Assembly: GCA_046590705.1 (NCBI GenBank) | Contig: JBKJUK010000267.1 | Span: 1 to 5,028, forward strand | Origin: JBKJUK01 sp046590705 | GTDB lineage: Bacteria > Acidobacteriota > Thermoanaerobaculia > Gp7-AA8 | Length of the DNA: 5,028 nt | Direction: 5' to 3' | Part shown: positions 1 through 5,028 of the stretch, one piece after another | How positions within the stretch are numbered: the stretch's first letter is position 1 | Layout: the number at the start of each line of letters is the position of its first letter | Made by a program: the position numbers and the translations under genes | The notes under the pieces: generated by a model | The model's database searches: none | The model's input: the letters and a program-made list of their open reading frames with translations, nothing else | Told to the model about the DNA's origin: nothing

Positions 1-97
1 CGAGGTCGGACGGTGAGGCGTGGCCAGAGCCACGTTGAAACCGGCCGGCCGACGCGACAACGAAGCAGATGGCCCCGTTTCATCACGCGGCTTTAAG

Positions 98-103
98 TAC
101 AAT
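98..103 (+). promoter_or_regulatory. prfC: Candidate -10 box (TACAAT) just ahead of prfC
   Basis: TACAAT, preceded by TTTAAG, matches the sigma-70 -10 consensus TATAAT at five of six positions. A start site six to eight bases downstream would fall at about 109-111, only a few bases before the ATG at 113, so the message would be leaderless or nearly so. The region 104-112 (GCCGCCGGT) has no Shine-Dalgarno sequence, which fits that reading. Against it, no good -35 hexamer is visible 16-18 bp upstream (around 74-81 the sequence is CCCGTTTC). The rest of 1-112 shows no recognisable gene or RNA. Confidence 0.3.
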
Positions 104-112
104 GCCGCCGGT

Positions 113-1714
113 ATGACCCTCGAGACAGCAGCAGCGCTTGATCTGCGCCGCGAAGTGAAGCGCAGACGAACCTTCGCCATCATCTCCCACCCTGACGCGG
201 GAAAGACCACACTCACCGAGAAACTCCTTCTTTATGGTGGTGCGATCGATGTTGCGGGCGCTGTCCGCACGCGGAAGAGTCAGCGTCACGCGACCTCGGA
301 CTGGATGGCCATGGAGCAGCAGCGCGGAATCTCCATCACCTCCACCGCGCTGCAGTTCGAATACGAAGGCTTCTGTCTAAACCTTCTCGATACGCCAGGC
401 CACCAGGATTTCAGTGAGGATACCTATCGAACGCTGCTCGCCACAGACAGCGCGGTGATGGTGCTCGACAGCGCCAAAGGAATCGAACCGCAGACGCGGA
501 AACTCTTCGATGTCTGTCGCATGCGCAGGATTCCGATTCTCTGCTTCATCAACAAGATGGATCACCCCGGCAAAGATCCTTTCGATCTCCTGACCGAAAT
601 TGAGAAGGACCTCGGTGTCGAATCGGTGGCCATGAACTGGCCGATCGGCAACGGTCCGACCTTCCAGGGTGTGTTCGATCTTCAGGCCAAGCAGGTGCTG
701 AGATTTGAACGCACCGCGCACGGACAATCGAAGGCGCCGGTAAAAGTGTCTGGCCTCGACGATCCTCGCCTGCTGGCCGAAATCGGTGAAGCTGCGCGCG
801 ACGAGTTGAGAGCCGAAGGGGAGTTGCTCTCAGGGGCAGGAGCAGAGTTCGATCTGGAAAGATTTCTGGCGGGAGATCTGATCCCGGTCTTTTTCGGAAG
901 CGCCATCAACAACTTCGGAGTCGAACCATTTCTCAAGGCGCTGCTTCAGTACGCCCCACCGCCACGACCGCGCAATAGCACAGCAGGTGTGATCGCTCCC
1001 GAGCAGGAGCAGTTCACCGGCTTTGTATTCAAGATCCAGGCGAACATGGACAAGCGGCACCGCGACCGGCTTGCGTTCGTCCGCGTCTGTTCAGGGATGT
1101 TCGAGAAGGACATGCCTGTGCATCATTCCCGACTCGACCGGGAAGTGCGCATGACCCGGCCGCATCGTCTGTTCGCACGCGATCGCGAGACCATCGAACA
1201 GGCCTATCCGGGTGATGTCATCGGGTTTGTGAATCCTGGACTCTTCCAGATCGGCGACACGCTATCTGCAGGCGATCCTCTCGAGTACGACAGAATTCCG
1301 CGCTTCGCCCCGGAACACTTTGCCACCATGCGTGCGGCGACCGTTACACGACAGAAGCAGTTTCTGAAGGGTCTGCAGCAGCTCGAAGAAGAGGGCGTCA
1401 TGCAGTTGCTCACGCTCGACGGTGGACTGAAGAGTGAGCCGATTCTGGCGGTGGTCGGCGAACTTCAGTTCGACGTTCTTGCGGCACGGCTGCAGAGCGA
1501 GTACGACGTGGAAACGACGGTGCAGCGACTCTCGTTCAAACTGGCTCGATGGATCGACTGTAAGCCGGAACACATGTCGAAGTTGTACCTGCCTGCGCAG
1601 GCCAGGCTGGCCATCGATAGCGCCGGAAAAGCAGTCGCGCTCTTTCGAGACAACTGGGAACTCGAGTACGCGCAAAAAGAAAACCCAGGCGTCGAGTTCA
1701 AAGCAGCGAGCTAG
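113..1714 (+). CDS. prfC: Peptide chain release factor 3 (RF3), translational GTPase
   Basis: RF3 is a cytoplasmic GTPase of the EF-G/EF-Tu class that binds the ribosome after peptide release and drives RF1 or RF2 off, recycling them. The 533-residue product is close to the roughly 529 residues of E. coli RF3. The G motifs are complete: G1 SHPDAGKTT (25-33), G2 RGISITST (71-78), G3 DTPGH (93-97), G4 NKMD (147-150) and G5 GSA (262-264). The RF3-typical segments FTGFVFKIQANMD (301-313), AYPGD (364-368) and GELQFDVLAARL (449-460) follow, covering domain 2 and the C-terminal domain. The frame stays open to a GTG at 20. I chose ATG 113 because MTL...EVKRRRTFAIISHPDAGKTT lines up with the start of known RF3 proteins, whereas the extra 31 residues look like translated leader. 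No Shine-Dalgarno precedes 113. It converges on the downstream signalling gene across a 167-bp gap with a large inverted repeat. Confidence 0.96.
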   Translation: MTLETAAALDLRREVKRRRTFAIISHPDAGKTTLTEKLLLYGGAIDVAGAVRTRKSQRHATSDWMAMEQQRGISITSTALQFEYEGFCLNLLDTPGHQDFSEDTYRTLLATDSAVMVLDSAKGIEPQTRKLFDVCRMRRIPILCFINKMDHPGKDPFDLLTEIEKDLGVESVAMNWPIGNGPTFQGVFDLQAKQVLRFERTAHGQSKAPVKVSGLDDPRLLAEIGEAARDELRAEGELLSGAGAEFDLERFLAGDLIPVFFGSAINNFGVEPFLKALLQYAPPPRPRNSTAGVIAPEQEQFTGFVFKIQANMDKRHRDRLAFVRVCSGMFEKDMPVHHSRLDREVRMTRPHRLFARDRETIEQAYPGDVIGFVNPGLFQIGDTLSAGDPLEYDRIPRFAPEHFATMRAATVTRQKQFLKGLQQLEEEGVMQLLTLDGGLKSEPILAVVGELQFDVLAARLQSEYDVETTVQRLSFKLARWIDCKPEHMSKLYLPAQARLAIDSAGKAVALFRDNWELEYAQKENPGVEFKAAS

Positions 1715-1735
1715 TGGAGCACAGGGAAGTTTGCC

Positions 1736-1747
1736 GCACAGGCATTC
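1736..1747. repeat. Degenerate extra copy of the CACAGGCA repeat
   Basis: GCACAGGCATTC matches the core of the left arm of the adjacent inverted repeat (GCACAGGCAATC, 1755-1766) at 11 of 12 positions. The complementary half (TGCCTGTG) is not preserved; ATGTGTGG follows instead. It looks like a decayed or truncated third unit of the same family, 22 bases after the prfC stop codon. Confidence 0.4.
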
Positions 1748-1748
1748 A

Positions 1749-1851
1749 TGTGTGGCACAGGCAATCCTGCCTGTGACGGAGTGTCAGGTGATCCCTGCCA
1801 TGGCATTGAACACATGCAGCGCGTCACAGGCAGGATTGCCTGTGCCACACA
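1749..1851. repeat. Perfect 30-bp inverted repeat with nested hairpins (REP/BIME-like)
   Basis: Bases 1749-1778 are the exact reverse complement of 1822-1851, separated by 43 bases. Each arm is also a hairpin: in the left arm CACAGGCA (1756-1763) pairs with TGCCTGTG (1768-1775) around the loop ATCC, and the right arm carries the mirror copy. The spacer holds a short palindrome, TGCCATGGCA (1796-1805). Two hairpins in opposite orientation between genes is the layout of bacterial interspersed mosaic elements made of REP sequences. The element sits between convergent genes, where such repeats are common, and could act as a two-way transcription block or 3'-end protector. There is no T-run on either side, so it is not a canonical intrinsic terminator. 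No transposase lies in the window. That the structure exists is certain; its family and role are inferred. Confidence 0.9.
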
Positions 1852-1881
1852 AGTCCTGCGTGAAGCACTCCCCCCTGGATT

Positions 1882-3675
1882 TTATTTCTTCCAGCTGGAC
1901 TCCTGCAGCCATTTCGGGACATCAGCTGCCGGAATCGGCCTGCTGATGTAGTAACCCTGCGCTGCGTCACAACCCCACTCGTGCAGTTTCTTGAGAGCCT
2001 GCTCGGTTTCCACGCCTTCAGCGACGACCTGTCGTCCGAGGTTGTGTGCGAGATCGATGATGGCGCGCACGATGGTGGTGTCGCCTTCGTTCGACATCAT
2101 CTCCATGACGAACGACTTGTCGATTTTCACTTCATCGAACGGGATTTGTCGCAGGTTGGAAAGTGATGAGTATCCGGTTCCGAAATCGTCGATGGAGATC
2201 GACACACCCAGAGTCTGCAGCAAAGAGAGAATGGCCATGGCCTGCACCGGATCGGTCATGAGGCTGCTCTCGGTGATTTCCAGCTTCAGTGCAGACGGGG
2301 GAAGGTTCCATTTATCCAGAAGGATGGAAACGAGTTCCGGAAGCGAAGCGTCCTGCAGGCTGCTGGGCGAGAGGTTGACCGCGACATTGAGGGTCATCCC
2401 GGCGTCGTGCCACGCTCTGCATTGACGGATGGCCTCGTTCAGAACCCAGGCCGTGAGTGGTTTCATGAGCCCGTTGTTTTCAGCGAGCGGGACGAAACGA
2501 TCGGGGGCGATCAGGCCTTCGACGGGATGCCGCCAGCGGACCAGCGCCTCCACACGATCGACCACACTCGTCGCCAGATGAACTTTCGGCTGGTAGTACA
2601 GCACCATCTCTCCATTCTCGATGGCATGGCGCAGTCCGGAGCCGAGTTCCAGTCTGGTAGTGGTGTTCTGCTCCTGATCCGGAGAGTAGAGCAGGTACTC
2701 CGTTTTCGAGCTTTTCGCGCGGTACATGGCCACGTCGGCACAACGAACCAGCGATGATGCATCGATGGCGTGGTGAGGCGACAGTGCCACGCCGATGGCG
2801 GCACCGACGTCGACGTTGCGCGAGCCTAGCTGGAACGGAGCGTCGAAGATCGTGGCAACTTTCTTTACCGACTCCATCGTTGCCGAGACGCCGGAGATCT
2901 GCGGAAGAAGAACCGCGAACTCGTCCCCGCCGATCCGGGCCAGCGAGTCGTTCGATCCGATGATCTGTGAGAGCCGGAAGGCCACCTGCTTGAGCAGCAG
3001 ATCGCCGATTTGAAACCCGAGAATGTCGTTCACTTCCTTGAAGCGATTGAGATCCATGATCATGAGTGCAACGCTCGAGCGAGCGCGACGCTGAACGGCC
3101 AGTGCCTGTTCGACACGTCCGAAAAGAAGCAGGCGATTCGGCAGGCCGGTCAGTCCATCGAACTGGGCCTGCCTCTCGAGAGAAACGAGTCGGGCTTTGC
3201 GGTCGCTGACGTCGCGCAGATAGACGATCGAACGGGTGACGATTCCGCGCGAATCATGAACGGGACGAACGCTCAGTTCGAGCGCGTACTCCGTTCCATC
3301 CTCGCGTCTGGCGCCGAGCTCACCGTCGAACTCCTGCTCGCGAAGTATGTGCGTGACCAGTTGATCGTAGACGGGGCGATCCTGCTCCAGGATGTTGATT
3401 ACTTCCAGAGTGTGACCGAGAACGCTGTTCTCATCGAGACCGGTCAGCAGCTGAAACGTCTGATTGACCCAGGTAATCTGCGGAACCGATTCGAGACCTG
3501 ATTCCAGCACGACGATGCCGTCGCTCGTTTCGCTGATCGCGATCTGGAAAAGGTGGAGATCTGAATCCACGAAACGTCCCTGTTCGGAGCGACTCTCGCG
3601 GAGCAGTTCGAGTTGCCTGCGCAGCGCGGCGATCTCCTCCTGCGGCGACTGGCCGTCATCCTCTCCAGCAGTCAT
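1882..3675 (-). CDS. PAS-GGDEF-EAL cyclic-di-GMP signalling protein
   Basis: This 597-residue protein has a short charged helix likely to form a coiled coil (about 11-33), a PAS sensor domain (about 40-155, ending in a PAC-like YLRDVSDRK), a GGDEF domain (about 168-330) and an EAL domain (about 345-592). GGDEF makes cyclic-di-GMP from two GTP; EAL hydrolyses it to pGpG. The GGDEF domain keeps DxLTGLPNR-like entry residues (173-181), metal-binding D208, N216, D225 and the signature GGDEF (249-253). The RxxD inhibitory site five residues before it reads GSND (240-243), so the Arg is lost. The EAL domain keeps EAL (376-378), N434, E466, D496-D497 within DDFGTGYSS, K517, E553 and Q573, so phosphodiesterase activity is likely. 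There is no signal peptide or membrane segment, suggesting a cytosolic protein whose PAS domain senses a soluble ligand or redox state. The ATG is supported by GGAG (minus strand, 3685-3682) six bases upstream. Net activity direction cannot be read from sequence. Confidence 0.95.
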   Translation of the reverse strand: MTAGEDDGQSPQEEIAALRRQLELLRESRSEQGRFVDSDLHLFQIAISETSDGIVVLESGLESVPQITWVNQTFQLLTGLDENSVLGHTLEVINILEQDRPVYDQLVTHILREQEFDGELGARREDGTEYALELSVRPVHDSRGIVTRSIVYLRDVSDRKARLVSLERQAQFDGLTGLPNRLLLFGRVEQALAVQRRARSSVALMIMDLNRFKEVNDILGFQIGDLLLKQVAFRLSQIIGSNDSLARIGGDEFAVLLPQISGVSATMESVKKVATIFDAPFQLGSRNVDVGAAIGVALSPHHAIDASSLVRCADVAMYRAKSSKTEYLLYSPDQEQNTTTRLELGSGLRHAIENGEMVLYYQPKVHLATSVVDRVEALVRWRHPVEGLIAPDRFVPLAENNGLMKPLTAWVLNEAIRQCRAWHDAGMTLNVAVNLSPSSLQDASLPELVSILLDKWNLPPSALKLEITESSLMTDPVQAMAILSLLQTLGVSISIDDFGTGYSSLSNLRQIPFDEVKIDKSFVMEMMSNEGDTTIVRAIIDLAHNLGRQVVAEGVETEQALKKLHEWGCDAAQGYYISRPIPAADVPKWLQESSWKK

Positions 3676-3758
3676 TGCGTGCTCCGTGGAACCGTGCTCG
3701 AATTCATTTTTTCTGACCAGGAATACTGAACTGCAGAGCCTGCGGTCGCCGGTCCATC

Positions 3759-3780
3759 AATCAGAAACAGCTCTCTGATT
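3759..3780. repeat. Small inverted repeat after the membrane-protein gene
   Basis: AATCAGA (3759-3765) pairs with TCTGATT (3774-3780) around an 8-base loop, giving a 7-bp stem. On the minus strand it begins five bases after the stop codon of the membrane-protein gene and lies about 84 bases before the start of the GGDEF-EAL gene. The stem is AT-rich and no T-run follows, so it is at best a weak terminator or processing site. It could also be an operator half-site pair, or chance. Confidence 0.3.
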
Positions 3781-3784
3781 TCGC

Positions 3785-4297
3785 TCATGAAGGTTCCGCC
3801 GTTCTGGAAGCGTCCTCGTCGAATGCTCCGAAAGTGTTCGCAATCATGATCGAAGCGAGCGCGAAAAACCCGAGCAGTACGTTCACGACCCCGATCGGGC
3901 CGATGCGATGAATGACGAAGAGGCTGGCGATATGAAAGATTGCGTAGAACATGCCCACTTTGCGAGCCCAGGATCTGCGTTGCCAGAGAGCCCGGCCGAT
4001 CGCGATGCACAACAGGAACGAGATCGAATACCAGACCGAGGTGATCGCGCCGATGGTAGGAAGGTCTGCCGACGGGAACATCGATCGTGGGACTGTGCCG
4101 GCTGAGTTCACCCCACTGCCGGTCACCATCTTTACACTGAAGATGACTGCGATCAGTTTCAGTAACGAAAGAATATAGAAAATGCGGGACGCTGAGCGAA
4201 GTCGCGCCCGACCTCTGGCTTTGATGTCGTTGTCCTGCACTCCGGAAGAGTAGCAGAGCGCGCTGATGGTGCGATGGGCTCCACCTGCAACTGTCAC
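3785..4297 (-). CDS. Unrecognised small integral membrane protein, four predicted TM segments
   Basis: I do not recognise the family. The 170-residue product has a basic N-terminal stretch (about 27-38, Arg/Lys-rich), then four hydrophobic segments near residues 38-58, 82-104, 114-131 and 134-157, and an acidic, polar C-terminal tail (158-170). Basic residues cluster before segment 1 and between segments 2 and 3 (WQRRSWARK, 105-113), which by the positive-inside rule suggests both termini in the cytoplasm. The stretch between segments 1 and 2 (about 59-80, Gly/Ser/Pro-rich) would be periplasmic. The hydrophobic pattern is the main evidence that this frame is real rather than the longer overlapping frame. 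The start is uncertain: GTG 4297 is the first possible codon after an in-frame stop, and GTG 4240 (residue 20) would remove an unconvincing leader; neither has a good ribosome-binding site. It lies 109 bp upstream of the GGDEF-EAL gene on the same strand, so co-expression is possible but unproven. Confidence 0.75.
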   Translation of the reverse strand: MTVAGGAHRTISALCYSSGVQDNDIKARGRARLRSASRIFYILSLLKLIAVIFSVKMVTGSGVNSAGTVPRSMFPSADLPTIGAITSVWYSISFLLCIAIGRALWQRRSWARKVGMFYAIFHIASLFVIHRIGPIGVVNVLLGFFALASIMIANTFGAFDEDASRTAEPS

Positions 4298-4369
4298 AGC
4301 GTTTCGAGGTCAGACCGCTATCCATGCCCGCAGCAGGGAACTCATGAGACGAGCGGCTTAACGGAATGT

Positions 4370-4405
4370 AAAAAGAAAACGCCGGCTCGTTCCCGGGCCG
4401 GCGTT
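4370..4405 (-). terminator. Rho-independent terminator of the histone-like gene
   Basis: Read on the minus strand, AACGCCGGC (4405-4397) pairs perfectly with GCCGGCGTT (4386-4378) around a 10-base loop, and the stem runs into TTTTCTTTTTA (4380-4370). It begins 20 bases after the TGA of the histone-like gene. The GC-rich 9-bp stem with a T-tract is a textbook intrinsic terminator. The plus-strand side has no T-run, so it works in one direction only and separates the histone-like gene from the membrane-protein gene downstream. Confidence 0.9.
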
Positions 4406-4425
4406 CGAAGTTGCGAAACGAATTC

Positions 4426-5028
4426 TCAGGAGTTGCTGCTGTTGTCGCCTGAACCACTTCCGCTACTCGAGCCGAAGGCTTCCATCGCCGAATCCTTGGC
4501 CATCGTAAATGCCTCGGATGCGTTCGAGGCCACGCTCTTCACCGCGTCGACGGCCTTACTGACGACACTCCGCTTGGCCGGGCTGCGGCGCTTCGCAGGG
4601 GCGGACTTCGAAGAGGAGGTGCGAGCTTTCACTGCACGCTTGATCCCACCGATCTTCGCGCCCACGCTGCCAGCGCGTGCTCCGCCTTTCTTTTTGGAAG
4701 CACTGCGTGATGCCGTCGATGCGCGCTTTCCGGCTGACGAAGCAGCGGAGCTTTTCTTCGCGCCTGGTCGGGCGCTCCTGGAGCTGCTGGCTTTCCTGGC
4801 AGGGCTGCGGGTGGCACTCACACGACGCTTCGCACCTGAACGAGCCGCAGTGCGTTTGGCTGCGGGACGTTTCGCGGTTGAACGTTTCGCGGTTGAACGT
4901 TTGGCTGCGGGACGCTTCGCGGTCGAGCGCTTTGCTGCTGAACGTTTGGCTGCGGGACGCTTCGCGGTTGAACGTTTTGCGGTTGAACGTTTTGCTGCGG
5001 GACGCTTCGCGGTGGATCGCTTGGCCGT
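4426..5028 (-). CDS. Histone H1-like Lys/Arg/Ala-rich repeat protein (partial, 5' end outside window)
   Basis: The frame is open from the right edge to a TGA at 4428-4426, giving 200 visible residues with the N-terminus missing. A GTG codon at 4821 could be mistaken for a start but lies inside the repeat-bearing frame. Visible residues 1-60 are twelve pentapeptides of the type TAKRS, TAKRP or AAKRS. Residues 61-152 are a Ser/Ala/Lys/Arg-rich, low-complexity linker. Residues 153-184 resemble an amphipathic helix (VVSKAVDAVKSVASNASEAF). The last 16 are a Gly/Ser/Asn/Asp tail without Lys or Arg. Strongly basic, Ala-rich repeats are typical of bacterial histone H1-like proteins such as AlgP and of the C-terminal half of the PhaF phasin, which bind nucleic acid through charge. 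DNA binding and nucleoid compaction is therefore the likely role, but it is an inference. Unlike AlgP and PhaF, which end in their repeats, this protein continues well past them. The missing N-terminus, which could be a phasin domain, would decide the family. Confidence 0.85.
   Translation of the reverse strand, partial: TAKRSTAKRPAAKRSTAKRSTAKRPAAKRSAAKRSTAKRPAAKRSTAKRSTAKRPAAKRTAARSGAKRRVSATRSPARKASSSRSARPGAKKSSAASSAGKRASTASRSASKKKGGARAGSVGAKIGGIKRAVKARTSSSKSAPAKRRSPAKRSVVSKAVDAVKSVASNASEAFTMAKDSAMEAFGSSSGSGSGDNSSNS
4849..5028 (-). repeat. Tandem repeat: 15-bp units in a 45-bp higher-order array
   Basis: Inside the histone-like gene, 180 bases encode twelve consecutive pentapeptides. On the plus strand a 45-bp unit starting TGCGGGACG begins at 4861, 4906, 4951 and 4996, the last cut by the window edge. 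Each 45-bp unit encodes three pentapeptides, roughly TAKRP-AAKRS-(T/A)AKRS in protein order. The copies differ by scattered substitutions, largely synonymous (for example CGT/CGC Arg and AAA/AAG Lys), and the array decays at its left end into AAKRT and then AARSG. The array runs off the right edge, so the copy number is unknown. Confidence 0.95.

Noticed and set aside
20..112. N-terminal extension of prfC from GTG 20
   Set aside because: The 31 extra residues are not typical of RF3, the GTG has no properly spaced ribosome-binding site, and starting at ATG 113 gives the family's usual N-terminus and length.
1756..1775. Intrinsic terminator for prfC
   Set aside because: The hairpin is good but is followed by ACGGAG rather than a T-run, and the mirror copy also lacks one, so I call it a repeat element instead of a canonical terminator.
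1434..1946. A 170-codon plus-strand frame running from inside prfC across the inverted repeat
   Set aside because: It overlaps the conserved RF3 C-terminus in another frame and translates the repeat hairpins. Composition is Ser/Arg/Cys-rich and not protein-like.
3010..3501. A 163-codon plus-strand frame antisense to the PAS/GGDEF region, with protein-like composition
   Set aside because: It lies wholly opposite a well-supported domain-bearing gene. Its acceptable composition is explained by codon bias mirrored on the opposite strand, and it has no recognisable domain.
3676..3784. Promoter for the GGDEF-EAL gene in the 109-bp gap
   Set aside because: TTGATG and TATTCC are visible on the minus strand but are about 29 bp apart, far from the usual 16-18, so no promoter is called.
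3672..4457. A 261-codon open frame on the minus strand, longer than the membrane-protein gene it covers and overlapping the GGDEF-EAL start
   Set aside because: Its translation is Arg/Ser/His-rich with no domain-like pattern and runs through the intrinsic terminator at its 5' end, whereas the overlapping 170-codon frame has clear, regularly spaced membrane segments. It is best seen as an off-frame reading.
4849..5028. CRISPR-like array, suggested by the regularly spaced short repeats near the right edge
   Set aside because: Repeats are directly contiguous with no unique spacers, keep a multiple-of-three period, and encode a continuous Lys/Arg/Ala frame, so this is a coding tandem repeat.

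Overview
This 5 kb window reads as an ordinary chromosomal stretch of a moderately GC-rich Gram-negative-type bacterium. It has one plus-strand gene facing three minus-strand genes. The lineage is uncertain. The release factor RF3 is of the non-enteric type. The CACAGGCA...TGCCTGTG hairpin repeat reminds me of intergenic repeats I associate with Acidobacteriota, and the Lys/Arg/Ala-rich histone-like protein also occurs in Proteobacteria. I lean weakly towards Acidobacteriota and could not defend it without a database search.

Layout, left to right. Positions 1-112 hold no recognisable gene, but a TACAAT box lies just ahead of the prfC start. prfC (113-1714, +) encodes peptide chain release factor 3 with all GTPase motifs intact. 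The 167-bp convergent gap (1715-1881) holds a perfect 30-bp inverted repeat. Each of its arms is itself an 8-bp hairpin, and a degenerate third copy precedes it. On the minus strand, 3675-1882 encodes a PAS-GGDEF-EAL protein of cyclic-di-GMP metabolism. Its catalytic motifs are intact but its GGDEF inhibitory site is degenerate. Upstream of it, on the same strand, 4297-3785 encodes an unrecognised protein with four predicted membrane segments. A strong minus-strand intrinsic terminator (4405-4370) closes the last gene. That gene (5028-4426) is the 3' part of a histone H1-like protein built of AKR(S/P)(T/A) pentapeptides arranged in a 45-bp higher-order tandem repeat, and its 5' end lies outside the window.

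Functionally the genes look independent: translation termination, second-messenger signalling, an unknown membrane protein, and a DNA- or RNA-compacting basic protein. The membrane protein and the c-di-GMP protein are codirectional, 109 bp apart, with no strong terminator between them, so read-through or co-expression is possible. The terminator separates the histone-like gene from them. I found no tRNA, rRNA, CRISPR array, transposase or phage gene. I see no clear evidence of an undescribed multi-gene system. The best leads are the nested inverted repeat, the histone-like repeat protein with its unusual C-terminus, and the orphan membrane protein.
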